Source of the DNA: Methanothermobacter tenebrarum
GTDB taxonomy: Archaea > Methanobacteriota > Methanobacteria > Methanobacteriales > DSM-23052
Direction of reading: 5' to 3'
Length of the DNA: 64,000 nucleotides
Assembly: GCF_023167465.1 (NCBI RefSeq)
Contig: NZ_AP025698.1
Span: 1,408,763-1,472,762, forward strand
Positions 44,570 through 53,723 of the stretch are shown one piece after another (positions within the stretch are counted from its first letter, which is position 1; every line of letters starts with the position of its first letter). The notes beneath the pieces are model-generated. The model ran no database searches and was not told the DNA's origin. It worked only from the letters and a program-made list of their open reading frames with translations. The position numbers and the translations under genes were made by a program.

Positions 44570-45505
44570 TTGCAGATTCTAAAACCCGAAGAATTAAAGG
44601 AAAAATTCAAGGACCCCTGGATAGCCCCCTATAAGAAGATTATCACAATGGTGGACGATGACCTCGTGGAGATAATAGAATATCACCCATGTATTTCAGG
44701 CTCCCATTGGATGATCTACCAGTACCCACGGACAAGCAAACTAATACTGAAGGCGAAAAGGGATGGTAACCGCCACATTTACCTTACAAGGACGGGAAAA
44801 ACCCATCTCAATCTAAGGGCTAGCTTGAGCGCTGCCGGGATCGAAGAAGTCACCGTAGCCGGGGACGAGGTTAAGGTCGTCCACGCCGGGCTTGCCGGGG
44901 CCGGAGTTGGCACTGCAATGTGCAGAGGAATGGCAGAAGGCGTCAAGAGAGTTGAACTATATGATGTGGGTGGAGGGTCAAAGGTTGGAAGGGCTGCTGT
45001 GATAACACCAAGACTTGAAAAGGTTATCATAGGCATAGATGATACAGATACCAAAGATAAAGGGGCTACATGGACCCTTGCCCATAATATTGGGGTTGAA
45101 CTTTCAAAAGAAGGTTTTGAGTACCTGGATCATATTATAGTGCAACTTTACCCACACAACCCATATAAGACACAGAATTGTGTTTCCGTTGCATTAACAT
45201 TCGCAGTTAAACCAGGAACCCAAGAAGAGCTCATAGAAAGGACAGTAGAGGAGCTAGAAGAGAAAACCCTCTCTGATAAGACTTCCATCGCAATCTTTAA
45301 TGGTATAATGATCCCAGAGGAACTTAAAGAATATTCTATAAAGGCTAAGAAAGAATTAGTCACCCTAGAGGAGGCTAAACAAGTCGCAGAAAAGACCAGG
45401 ATCCAATTAATAGAAGTCACTGGAGCCCAAGGACAGATCGGGGCCCTTGCAGCTATAGGATTATCAGATAATGTTGAAGAGGCTGTTAAAATTTATCAGA
45501 TATGA
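44570..45505 (+). CDS. Methanogenesis marker protein 11
   Basis: Protein of 311 residues found in methanogens and related archaea, of unknown reaction. The central IGIDDTDTKDKGATWTLAHN matches the nucleotide-binding motif of TiaS-like proteins (tRNA agmatidine synthase), and HPCISGSHWMIYQYPRTSK plus GLAGAGVGTAMCRGMAEGV are characteristic of the marker family. The start is TTG at 44570, 14 bases after ribH. Its last 20 bases overlap the convergent glycosyltransferase gene. ATP-dependent activation of a substrate is a reasonable guess only. Confidence 0.85.
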   Translation: MQILKPEELKEKFKDPWIAPYKKIITMVDDDLVEIIEYHPCISGSHWMIYQYPRTSKLILKAKRDGNRHIYLTRTGKTHLNLRASLSAAGIEEVTVAGDEVKVVHAGLAGAGVGTAMCRGMAEGVKRVELYDVGGGSKVGRAAVITPRLEKVIIGIDDTDTKDKGATWTLAHNIGVELSKEGFEYLDHIIVQLYPHNPYKTQNCVSVALTFAVKPGTQEELIERTVEELEEKTLSDKTSIAIFNGIMIPEELKEYSIKAKKELVTLEEAKQVAEKTRIQLIEVTGAQGQIGALAAIGLSDNVEEAVKIYQI

Positions 45506-47210
45506 TATTGAGAAACACACCATCCTCTATTGTGGCAAATCGCATATTACTCTTTATCGGCTTCCCGACCTCTACTGTTATAATATGAGCACCCCAGTAT
45601 ATAGTATAATTTTCCCTCGGCGAGCTCTCACTAAAGTATATCGTCCTAACATGCATACCATTTATATAAATGGAATATGAACCATTCTCCATCGCACCCA
45701 AAGCTGTGGCGATCTTTTTACCATCAAGGTAAATGTTTACTTCACGCCCACTTTTATCATTATCCTCAATCAAGACACCATTTTCTATCGTAATATTAGA
45801 CTGGCCTGAAATTTTCCGGACAACAAATATATTATTGAAGACCTTACGAAGGGCGCTGTCCCTAATCACATCTCCCACATTCACATCTAATACTTCCCTA
45901 GCATTTGCAGGTATCCTTATAATGTTAACGTCGCTAGGCCTTGATTCCCTTAACGTGTAACCTACTCCTCCAATGTAGACTATGTCACCATAGTTGAGTC
46001 CTAGGGTGTCAACAGCCTCCCTCGGCAACCTTATAGTATCATTTTCACCTTCAAAGGCACTATCTATAGTATATGGCCCCCTAACATCAAATGTCCTATT
46101 CTCCACGTTCTTCTTCCATATTATAAGATTTCCAGGATTAGGTTCAATGGATATTTTACCCTCATCAATATGAACCGCCCCTAGAAGCGCTGAAATCATG
46201 GCAACAAGGATAAGGGCCGATATAAGGATGGGAAAATGCATGTAAACGAAGGATCTTAGAACCTGTAAGCGCCCCTTTGAACGGGATAGAACATAATATG
46301 ATCTTTTAAGCAATGCCACAAGATAATAGGCTGCTATAATCACACCCACAATACCCATTATAATACCCACAGTTGGGGGGAGTGCCCTGATAAAAAATAT
46401 GCTAAATATTCCCAAGGTGGTGAGTGAAAGTCCAAGTATGCACATTCGGATTGACTCCCCCATGGAATCCATCATGGTTATCCTACCATACTCAAGGGCC
46501 CTGGCCACGATGGTGCGGACAACCTCTGTAGCTACAATGTTAAGATCAGAGAGACTCGCCATATCGTGTTCAAGTTCGCCTATATCAACCTCTTTAACAT
46601 TTAATCCTTGGACGTCAGCATCAAGAACTATCCCCACGTCAACTCCGTAATCATCTTCAAATTTCATCCGCTCAAGCACGCTTCTTTTAGCGGCGAACTG
46701 GCCGCTTAATGGCTGCTCAAATTTTATCTCAGGGAAGAAAAACCTCAAAAGAGGTTTTGCGGTTAACTCGGTGACCCTGCCAGCTCTTCTTTTAAATTTG
46801 GTCTTCGTAATGTCTGCCCGACCCTCTATGATGGGTTTTATCATCTTATCTATCTTAGCCGTTGTGATATTTTTAAGGTCAGCATCCAAGAAGACCACAA
46901 TATCCCCATTTGAATGCTTAAACCCTGTTTTAAGGGCTGCTCCCTTACCGCGATTGCTCGCATGGCGTATTATCGTCGCACCCGCCCTTTTAGCCTCCTC
47001 GTATGTATTGTCAGATGAACCATCATCTACCACAATAACCTCATCTACATAAGATGAGCTCTTGGCCGTTTTAACAACATTCGCAACAGTCTTTTCTTCA
47101 TTATAGGCGGGTATAATCACTGAAACGCTAAAATCCCTTCTACGCCCCTTTAAAACACATAAGAGTATTACCATTATGAGGATTAACCAATACATGCCCC
47201 TTAACTCCAA
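45486..47210 (-). CDS. Family 2 glycosyltransferase with membrane and extracellular domains
   Basis: Protein of 574 residues: an N-terminal hydrophobic anchor, then a GT2 catalytic domain (VSVIIPAYNEEKTVANVV, VVDDGSSDNT, FLDADLKN as the DxD site) to about residue 240, two to four membrane segments at about 255-365, and a C-terminal exported beta region of about 210 residues. The catalytic part resembles archaeal dolichol-phosphate or glucosyl-3-phosphoglycerate-type transferases. It probably makes a glycolipid or cell-wall precursor. The start is TTG at 47210 or ATG at 47195, which has GGAG nine bases ahead. Confidence 0.85.
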   Translation of the reverse strand: MELRGMYWLILIMVILLCVLKGRRRDFSVSVIIPAYNEEKTVANVVKTAKSSSYVDEVIVVDDGSSDNTYEEAKRAGATIIRHASNRGKGAALKTGFKHSNGDIVVFLDADLKNITTAKIDKMIKPIIEGRADITKTKFKRRAGRVTELTAKPLLRFFFPEIKFEQPLSGQFAAKRSVLERMKFEDDYGVDVGIVLDADVQGLNVKEVDIGELEHDMASLSDLNIVATEVVRTIVARALEYGRITMMDSMGESIRMCILGLSLTTLGIFSIFFIRALPPTVGIIMGIVGVIIAAYYLVALLKRSYYVLSRSKGRLQVLRSFVYMHFPILISALILVAMISALLGAVHIDEGKISIEPNPGNLIIWKKNVENRTFDVRGPYTIDSAFEGENDTIRLPREAVDTLGLNYGDIVYIGGVGYTLRESRPSDVNIIRIPANAREVLDVNVGDVIRDSALRKVFNNIFVVRKISGQSNITIENGVLIEDNDKSGREVNIYLDGKKIATALGAMENGSYSIYINGMHVRTIYFSESSPRENYTIYWGAHIITVEVGKPIKSNMRFATIEDGVFLNIISDKF

Positions 47211-47276
47211 AAGATTCTATATGTTGGAGGAAAATAATCCCCCTAACCCTTACTAATCTTATTATAAAAAACACTA

Positions 47277-47547
47277 CAATATATACATTAAATGAAAAGT
47301 CTAAAATTATGAGATTTCACCCCAAGAAAAGATTAAAATGAACAGGAGCAGACATCTTCCACCCCACCTATAGTAATTTTCGATTTCCTACCTTGGATGG
47401 TTAAAATTCTACCCCCTTGCATCAGTAGGTGAAGACAGCTAAAACCTCCAGGAGCCGGCTTCCAGAAGCTCAATATAAACCCTGGTGGGGTGAAAAGCTC
47501 GCTTCCAACGCCCACCCTTATGACAGGGTGTCCAGCAGGTGTTAAAA
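47277..47547 (+). promoter_or_regulatory. Long structured leader upstream of purE
   Basis: A TATA-like ACAATATATACATT at 47276-47289 predicts a transcript start near 47312 and a leader of about 235 bases, long for this genome. Near its end GGTGGG (47484-47489) can pair with CCCACC (47511-47516), or CACCCT can pair with AGGGTG (47513-47530, six-base loop). The two stems share bases and exclude each other just before the AGGTG ribosome site. No known riboswitch class was recognised. A 60-codon frame on the opposite strand (47333-47515) overlaps it. Confidence 0.4.
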
Positions 47548-48546
47548 ATGAAACCGAAGGTAATGATAGTTCTTGGAAGTGGAACAGATTATACTATAGC
47601 CGAGAAAGCCATGAACATTTTTGAAGAACTTAAAATCCCCTATGATTTAAAGGTGGCATCAGCCCATAGAACCCATGAAAAGGTTAAGAATATTGTCTTA
47701 GATTCTGTTAAGAATGGTGTGGAAGTTTTCATTGGCATAGCCGGATTATCAGCACATCTTCCAGGGATAATAGCCGCGAACACTCATCGGCCAGTTGTTG
47801 GAGTGCCTGTTGACGTTAAAATAGGGGGGCTTGACGCTCTCTTCGCATGCTCTCAGATGCCTTTCCCAGTGCCTGTTGCCACCGTGGGTATTGACAGGGG
47901 AGAAAACGGGGCCCTATTCGCCGCCCAGATACTCGGAACCTACAACCAAAAGATAAGAGCCCGTATAATAAAACTTAGAGAAGGATACTATGAAAAGGTT
48001 GAAAGGGACGAATCACACATCATCACTAACATCCAAGGAAACTACTACTCCCCGATTAAAATAACGATCCCAGAGCCGACATGGACAGCTAAAGAGGTGG
48101 CAGATGACAGCCCCCTCGTCTCTGTTATTCCAGGCAGCTACACCGATATGAAAATCACCAAGAAAGTCACCACCTTCCTCGATAGACTGGGCATATCCTA
48201 TGACCTGAATGTTATATCCCCCATAAGATACCCCGAACGTTTCCAAGAGTACATAGAGAGTATGGAAACCGTTAAATTATTCATAGCGATCAGCGGCTTA
48301 TCTGCACATGTAACCGGCGCAGTAGCGGCCCTTACAGACAAACCAGTTATAGGAGTCCCCTGCGCTTTTAAAGCCTATGGTCTAGACTCCCTATTCTCCA
48401 TGGTTAACATGCCCCCAGGAGCCCCCGTAGGGACTGTTGGCATAGGAAATGGTGGTAACGCAGCCATATTAGCAGCCGAAATCCTCGGGATAAAAAATGA
48501 GAAAATAGAAACAAAAGTAAAAAAACTAAAGGGATGGACCCACTAA
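47548..48546 (+). CDS. purE: Two-domain PurE-like phosphoribosylaminoimidazole carboxylase
   Basis: Purine biosynthesis enzyme acting on CAIR/AIR. Two tandem PurE domains are present in about 332 residues: domain 1 (1-160) with LGSGTDYTIAEKA, the active-site ASAHRTHE and GLSAHLPGIIAANTHRPV; domain 2 (165-330) with PGSYTDMKITKKV and SGLSAHVTGAVAALTDKPVI. In domain 2 the SAHRT motif is replaced by SPIRYPE, so it is probably structural. Such fusions occur in Methanobacteriales. The start is ATG at 47548 with AGGTG; the frame extends to a GTG at 47539. Confidence 0.93.
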   Translation: MKPKVMIVLGSGTDYTIAEKAMNIFEELKIPYDLKVASAHRTHEKVKNIVLDSVKNGVEVFIGIAGLSAHLPGIIAANTHRPVVGVPVDVKIGGLDALFACSQMPFPVPVATVGIDRGENGALFAAQILGTYNQKIRARIIKLREGYYEKVERDESHIITNIQGNYYSPIKITIPEPTWTAKEVADDSPLVSVIPGSYTDMKITKKVTTFLDRLGISYDLNVISPIRYPERFQEYIESMETVKLFIAISGLSAHVTGAVAALTDKPVIGVPCAFKAYGLDSLFSMVNMPPGAPVGTVGIGNGGNAAILAAEILGIKNEKIETKVKKLKGWTH

Positions 48547-48566
48547 CTTCTCAGCCGGGTGATCAG

Positions 48567-49832
48567 ATGAGAAAATTTCTACAATCCATAAAGGATGAAT
48601 TCAATATTATAAGAATCAAAAGGAAAGTTTCAACTCATATTGAAGCCGCTGAAATCCTCAGAGAACACCCCAGAGAAATCGTAATACTAGAAAATATCAA
48701 GGAATCCAACATGCCAGTGATCTCAGGAATATGCAACACTAGGGAGAAAATCTCAAGGGCGCTCAATTGCAAAAAAGAGAACATAACAAGGCGAATAATC
48801 CAAGCAATGGACAACCCAAGGCCAATAGAAGACATCAAAAAACTTGAAGGTTACCATTCCCAGAAAGCAGACCTAAAAGAGCTGCCAATCCTCACATACT
48901 ACGAAAAAGATGGAGGCCCCTATATTACCGGGGGCGCCATCATAGCTAAAGACCCAGAAACCAGCATAAGAAATGCCTCCATCCATCGAATGATGTTACT
49001 TGACGAAAGACACCTAGCTGTGCGCATAGTCCCAAGACACCTCTACAATTATTACAAAAAAGCTGAAGAAATCGGAGAAGACCTGCCCATAGCTATAGTC
49101 ATTGGAATGCACCCTGCAACATTACTCGCAACAACAACATCAGTACCAATAGATGTTGATGAACTAGAAGTCGCCAACAATTTCCATAATGGAAAACTTA
49201 AACTTTTCAAATGTGAAAAAGTAGACATAGAAGTCCCAGAGGCGGAGATAATAATAGAAGGGAGGATCCTAGCCGATGAAAGAACTGACGAAGGACCATT
49301 CGTAGATTTAACCGGCACATATGATATTATAAGAAAAGAACCGATTATAGAAGTTGAAAGGATCCATTTTAAAGACAATCCCCTATATCATGCCATTTTA
49401 CCCGCTGGACTTGAACACAAACTCCTACAAGGACTCCCACAAGAGCCAAGGATATTTAAGGCTGTGGAGAATACTGTTCCAAGCGTAAAGAACGTGATCC
49501 TTACAGAAGGTGGCTGTTGCTGGTTACACGCAATCGTCTCCATGAAAAAACAAGCGGAAGGCGATGCTAAAAATGTTATAATGGCGGCTTTGTCAGCTCA
49601 TCCCTCCCTGAAACATGTTGTAGTTGTAGACGATGATATAAACCCCTTTGATTTAGAGGATGTGGAATACGCGATAGCGACACGGGTAAAAGATGATGAC
49701 ATACTTATAGTCCGGGGGGCGAGGGGTTCATCACTTGACCCTTCAGCATCAGCTGATGGGACAACCACAAAGGTTGGCTTAGACGCTACAAAACCATTAA
49801 AAGAATCTGAGAAATTTGAGAGGATAGCCTAG
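48567..49832 (+). CDS. UbiD-family decarboxylase
   Basis: Prenylated-FMN-dependent decarboxylase family, about 421 residues. GGAIIAKDPETSIRNASIHRM, RIVPRHLY, DEGPFVDLTGTYD with the acidic catalytic residues, and ARGSSLDPSA are family segments. In archaea one UbiD homologue is trans-anhydromevalonate-phosphate decarboxylase of the modified mevalonate pathway; this gene is a good candidate but the assignment is inference. The ATG at 48567 follows GGGTGA; the open frame begins inside the end of purE. Its 3' end overlaps the convergent amrS by four bases. Confidence 0.88.
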   Translation: MRKFLQSIKDEFNIIRIKRKVSTHIEAAEILREHPREIVILENIKESNMPVISGICNTREKISRALNCKKENITRRIIQAMDNPRPIEDIKKLEGYHSQKADLKELPILTYYEKDGGPYITGGAIIAKDPETSIRNASIHRMMLLDERHLAVRIVPRHLYNYYKKAEEIGEDLPIAIVIGMHPATLLATTTSVPIDVDELEVANNFHNGKLKLFKCEKVDIEVPEAEIIIEGRILADERTDEGPFVDLTGTYDIIRKEPIIEVERIHFKDNPLYHAILPAGLEHKLLQGLPQEPRIFKAVENTVPSVKNVILTEGGCCWLHAIVSMKKQAEGDAKNVIMAALSAHPSLKHVVVVDDDINPFDLEDVEYAIATRVKDDDILIVRGARGSSLDPSASADGTTTKVGLDATKPLKESEKFERIA

Positions 49833-50839
49833 ACTATAATGTCTATTTTCGCATTACAAGACGGGCACCTACCCTTTTTCAAATTCAGCCGGTTTATCTG
49901 AAAACCATACCTTTGTATTAGAAGTTCGCCACAATTATAACAGTAAGTGTTCTCCTCTGAAAGACCCGGAACATTCCCAACATAAACATATCTCATACCT
50001 TCTTCAAGTGCTAAATTGCGGGCTTTGAGGAGCGTCTCTGTTGGTGTTGGGGGTAAATGTCGCATCTTATAATGTGGGTAGAAACGTGTGAAATGTAATG
50101 GGACCTCAACCCCAACCTCCTCAACCATGAACCTGACAAGAGCCTTAAGCTCATCCTCTGAATCATTATATCCTGGTATTATAAGGTTCGTGACTTCAAT
50201 GTGTACCCCTGCATCATGCATCCATTTTATACTATCAAGTACCGGTTGTAATTTTGCACTACAAACATTCTTATAGAATTCATCTGTCATCCCCTTTAAG
50301 TCTATGTTAGCAGCGTCCAACAATGGTGATAAAAGTTCAAGGGTTTCCTCTGTCATATAACCATTCGTAACATAAACTGTTTTAATATCATCCTTATGTG
50401 CAAGTTCTGCACAGTCAAGGGTGTACTCAAGCCAGATAGTGGGTTCGTTATACGTCCATGCAATAGACTTACAATTGTACCTCTTCGTGGCTTCAATAGC
50501 CTCTTCAGGTGGTATATCCTCAGTGTACGCCTCATCTATTACCGCCTGTGAAATATTCCAATTTTGACAGTGCTTACAACGAAAGTTACACCCAACCGTC
50601 CCCAGAGAATAGACAAAACTTCCAGGGTAGAAATGAAATAGTGGCTTCTTTTCAATGGGATCCACTGCAACGGAGGATACGGCAGCATAGATCAGACTGT
50701 AAAGTTTGCCATTTCTATTCTCCCTTGTAAGGCAAAATCCTCTTTTACCTTCAGGGATCGAACACCTCCTATTACACACGCTACATTTCACCCTTTCATC
50801 GACCGTTTCATAAAGAATAGCCTCTTTTATCAACTTCAA
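49829..50839 (-). CDS. amrS: Radical SAM protein AmrS of the AmmeMemoRadiSam system
   Basis: Radical SAM enzyme of 336 residues with the cluster motif CNFRCKHCQNWNIS, an N-terminal cysteine group CSVCNRRCSI and a C-terminal zinc-ribbon-like part CYNCGELL...CPSC. The family usually accompanies Memo and AMMECR1 proteins; neither is in the window. Its substrate is unknown. It is translated directly after thiL with a four-base overlap. Confidence 0.9.
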   Translation of the reverse strand: MKLIKEAILYETVDERVKCSVCNRRCSIPEGKRGFCLTRENRNGKLYSLIYAAVSSVAVDPIEKKPLFHFYPGSFVYSLGTVGCNFRCKHCQNWNISQAVIDEAYTEDIPPEEAIEATKRYNCKSIAWTYNEPTIWLEYTLDCAELAHKDDIKTVYVTNGYMTEETLELLSPLLDAANIDLKGMTDEFYKNVCSAKLQPVLDSIKWMHDAGVHIEVTNLIIPGYNDSEDELKALVRFMVEEVGVEVPLHFTRFYPHYKMRHLPPTPTETLLKARNLALEEGMRYVYVGNVPGLSEENTYCYNCGELLIQRYGFQINRLNLKKGRCPSCNAKIDIIV

Positions 50840-51843
50840 CCCCTCAGATGCTCATATCCTTTCACTGGTAGTATGTATGTTCTTCCTTCTTTATCAACCA
50901 TTTCAATTGTCCCTGTTGTAGTAACCTCACCTATGATATGAAAATCTAATTGATCGCGGAGGGGAGTGACATTCTCGGGTGGGAGTGTGAAAAGAAGTTC
51001 AAAATCTTCACCATAATAAATCCCCAATTCAAGAGGATCCTCATTAAGGAACCTAGCTATATCCTCCACTTCACTGGGGATTGGGAGCTTTTCCTCGTAC
51101 AATCTTATACCAATAGTCCTTGGGGATGCGTTTATCAGTTCATTCAATTCACTTACAAGGCCATCTGTTATATCCGTGGCCGCATTCACAAGATGCGATT
51201 TTGCTATTAATAGAGACTCTTTTAATCTCGCCCTTGGTTTAAGAGCAGGATCCATGATCCTGGATAATAAATCCTCCGCTACTGGTACTTCCCCCATTTT
51301 AGAGAGGAGTATTTTTATCCCAGCCGCTGCGAGGCCTAATTGCCCCGTTACCCCCACCAGGTCCCCCTCTTCTGAGCCGCTTTTCCATAGAACCTCCCCC
51401 TTCAGTGTTCTCCCAATGGCGGCTCCTGCCAATATTATCTCATCTGCTTCTTTTGTGTCCCCCCCGATCAAGGGTACCCTGTAATGATCGCAAGCCTTGA
51501 GAATGCCCCCGAGGAGTTCGTCAAATTCTTCAACTCTCATATGGGCTGGAAGGCCCATTGATACTAAAAATCCTAGTGGCTTCGCCCCCATAGCGGCTAG
51601 ATCGCTTATGTTGACTGTTACACTTTTCCATCCCATTTGTTCATAGGTTGTGGCCTCGGGGAAATGGGAGGTTTGCCTTAGTAGGTCGGTTGTCGCAACA
51701 ATGTATTCTTCGCCCATGTCTATGAGGGCGGCGTCATCACCAAGACCTTCTATGTTAAAATCCTTCAGATGAGATCTTATATTGGCTATTATCCTTTTAA
51801 TGAGTTTTTTTTCTCCTAGATCTGAGATTTTCATTTTTATCAT
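50836..51843 (-). CDS. thiL: Thiamine-monophosphate kinase
   Basis: Final step of thiamine diphosphate synthesis: phosphorylation of thiamine phosphate. At 335 residues it shows the PurM-like fold: LGDDAALIDMGEEYIVATTDLL, NISDLAAMGAKPLGF, PLIGGDTKEAD, VTGQLGLAAAG and DITDGLVSELNEL. The ATG at 51843 overlaps the cfbA stop, and an ATG at 51834 is also possible. It sits in a five-gene leftward string with DUF35, cfbA and amrS. Confidence 0.94.
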   Translation of the reverse strand: MIKMKISDLGEKKLIKRIIANIRSHLKDFNIEGLGDDAALIDMGEEYIVATTDLLRQTSHFPEATTYEQMGWKSVTVNISDLAAMGAKPLGFLVSMGLPAHMRVEEFDELLGGILKACDHYRVPLIGGDTKEADEIILAGAAIGRTLKGEVLWKSGSEEGDLVGVTGQLGLAAAGIKILLSKMGEVPVAEDLLSRIMDPALKPRARLKESLLIAKSHLVNAATDITDGLVSELNELINASPRTIGIRLYEEKLPIPSEVEDIARFLNEDPLELGIYYGEDFELLFTLPPENVTPLRDQLDFHIIGEVTTTGTIEMVDKEGRTYILPVKGYEHLRG

Positions 51844-52268
51844 GGAAGGGCGGAACTTACCCTGTCTTTTATTATTTCAACGATTCGCGGGTCCGCGCCT
51901 AGGGGTTCTGTGTAGATTATTTCACCGTCAAAGTCTATTTTCTCATGTTGGTGTTCATGGGAATGTTCGTCTCCCTTTCCATCATCTATTCCTAGTATGT
52001 GTGGTATGTCATGTTTTGTGTGCACGCCATGAGCCAAGAATACTGGTGTGACAATTATTTTTTTAACACCCTTCTGTGAAAGTCTTTTTATGGCCTCTGG
52101 GATGGTTGGCTTTGATATGTTCATGAATCCTACCGCGACTGGATATTCTACCTCCATTTTATAGAGTCTTGCGAGTTCTTTTATAACCTTTTCTCCGTAG
52201 GGTAATCTACTCCCATGGCCCACGAGTAATACTCCTATTTTATTTTGCTGGTTTGAATTTGAAGCCAT
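51840..52268 (-). CDS. cfbA: Sirohydrochlorin metal chelatase (CbiX small form, CfbA)
   Basis: Short class II chelatase of 142 residues that inserts nickel or cobalt into sirohydrochlorin for coenzyme F430 or B12. LLVGHGSRLPYGEKVI holds the first metal-binding His and FLAHGVHTKHDIPH the second. A histidine-rich stretch (DEHSHEHQHEK) in the middle probably stores or delivers metal. The ATG has GGAGTGAT five bases upstream and lies inside the 3' end of the DUF35 gene (29-base overlap). Confidence 0.93.
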   Translation of the reverse strand: MASNSNQQNKIGVLLVGHGSRLPYGEKVIKELARLYKMEVEYPVAVGFMNISKPTIPEAIKRLSQKGVKKIIVTPVFLAHGVHTKHDIPHILGIDDGKGDEHSHEHQHEKIDFDGEIIYTEPLGADPRIVEIIKDRVSSALP

Positions 52269-52638
52269 ATGTTATCACTCCATCTTTTCCTTCCTCTCTT
52301 ATTTTCCTGAATACCATTTCCACTTCGTCCCCTATTTTTATATTATTAGGGTCGCAGTCAACGATTTGTGTAGTTATCTTAACCCCTTCTTCTAATTCGA
52401 CTATAGCCACCACATATGGTGCTATGTCCTTGAATTCGTCACTTGGAGCATGTATCACGGAGTAACTGTGTATTTTACCCTTTCCCTTGAATTTTATGTC
52501 TTCTAGTTTGCCTTTTCTCCTGCATTGGGGGCATACTATGCGTCTTGGAAAGAATACTGAGCCACAATTTAGGCATTTAGAGCCTAGTAGATTGTAACGT
52601 TGGGGTATATGACGCCATGTTCTCACACTTTCCGACAT
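52240..52638 (-). CDS. DUF35 zinc-ribbon/OB-fold protein
   Basis: Protein of about 132 residues: an N-terminal rubredoxin-like zinc ribbon (CLNCGSVFFPRRIVCPQC) followed by an OB fold (GKIHSYSVIHAPSDEFKD, VVAIVELEEGV, GDEVEMVF). In archaea such proteins bridge acetoacetyl-CoA thiolase and HMG-CoA synthase for mevalonate synthesis; those genes are not adjacent here. The ATG at 52638 is chosen because GGAGGT is seven bases upstream; the open frame begins 15 bases earlier. Confidence 0.88.
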   Translation of the reverse strand: MSESVRTWRHIPQRYNLLGSKCLNCGSVFFPRRIVCPQCRRKGKLEDIKFKGKGKIHSYSVIHAPSDEFKDIAPYVVAIVELEEGVKITTQIVDCDPNNIKIGDEVEMVFRKIREEGKDGVITYGFKFKPAK

Positions 52639-52784
52639 TTTATGAACCTCCATTCTGCAATATTTCGTGCTTTTGAAATATTCCTAGTTTGTATTCATAC
52701 TCAAGTGAGGATCGCTAAAATCCTCTTTACACTTTCATGCTATTTAAATTATTCACGGGTAATACTTTCTTTTATTGTCTTTGA

Positions 52785-52826
52785 AACAATAATATTTTTA
52801 TAAGATTATGTATTATATTATTATCT
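52785..52826 (+). promoter_or_regulatory. Promoter of the pilin-like pair, possibly leaderless
   Basis: AATATTTTTATAAG at about 52788-52803 is a TATA box whose start site would fall at or within a few bases of the ATG at 52827. No ribosome site is seen before that ATG. Confidence 0.4.
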
Positions 52827-53723
52827 ATGATTGGGGATAAAGATTATGTTCTAAATGGAACAATACTTTTACTTATAATCCCAGTTTTTATATTATTTTT
52901 CAGCACTTTAACTGTGTTAGATTATGAAAATAAGGCTAATTGCGATTCTATAAATTCAAACAATGTCCTATCAACATTTAAAGACGTGAAAGATAATATA
53001 CCAGTTATAACCTTGGATGTTCTGAACAAGAGCGCCTACCAGGTCATCGAAGAAAACTTGACAATAATAAACAGCAGAGAATATGTGAAAGAAAAAGTAC
53101 AGGAAAGAATCAACAAACTCAACTATGACTGCGATGTGAATTGCACCATAAAAACCATAACATCCTATGAGAAGGACCCATTCTATATTGAGGTGAATTC
53201 AACAATAACCGTCAAAAAAGGCAATATTAAACATGCAGAAAACATTTCACAATTAGTATCCATTGAAGGCTTGCCAGACCCGCTCCCCTTCACAAAATGC
53301 GATTCAATCTCCCACAATCTCACCCGCATAGAATATCATCACGGCTTGGCAGCCTATCTTGGGGACGTGAACGGATCATTTTACGAAAACGCCACCTCAC
53401 CCTTCATTATCAAAAAATGCCCCTATGAACCCTATGAAACCCATGGATCCACTCCAGTCATAATAGATTGTATCCAAAACGGCTATTATCATCAAAGCAA
53501 TGATGGGGCCTGTTACCTCTGCCGATTGGAGGGGAAAGCCACATGTCCCCATCAAGGCTTGGAGACTTTCATAATCCCCCATATTTTAAATAACGGGTCC
53601 ACCATAGTTTCAGTGGACCATGTTATATTCGGGGATTTATATGAAGGCTCGCCATTCATCGTAAACTCTACTTACATACTCTTTTTGGATCAAGCCCACC
53701 GAAAAAAGTATGGGATAAAATGA
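52827..53723 (+). CDS. Pilin-like or pseudopilin-like exported protein, first of a pair
   Basis: Protein of 298 residues with a short charged N-terminus and one hydrophobic segment (DYVLNGTILLLIIPVFILFF), then an extracellular part with many potential N-glycosylation sites (NKS, NLT, NSS-like) and about ten cysteines, including a CxxC (CYLC). The architecture is that of archaeal type IV pilin-like proteins with a class III signal, but no definite cleavage motif is claimed. Its stop overlaps the next gene by four bases, and both have the same plan. Function unknown. Confidence 0.6.
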   Translation: MIGDKDYVLNGTILLLIIPVFILFFSTLTVLDYENKANCDSINSNNVLSTFKDVKDNIPVITLDVLNKSAYQVIEENLTIINSREYVKEKVQERINKLNYDCDVNCTIKTITSYEKDPFYIEVNSTITVKKGNIKHAENISQLVSIEGLPDPLPFTKCDSISHNLTRIEYHHGLAAYLGDVNGSFYENATSPFIIKKCPYEPYETHGSTPVIIDCIQNGYYHQSNDGACYLCRLEGKATCPHQGLETFIIPHILNNGSTIVSVDHVIFGDLYEGSPFIVNSTYILFLDQAHRKKYGIK

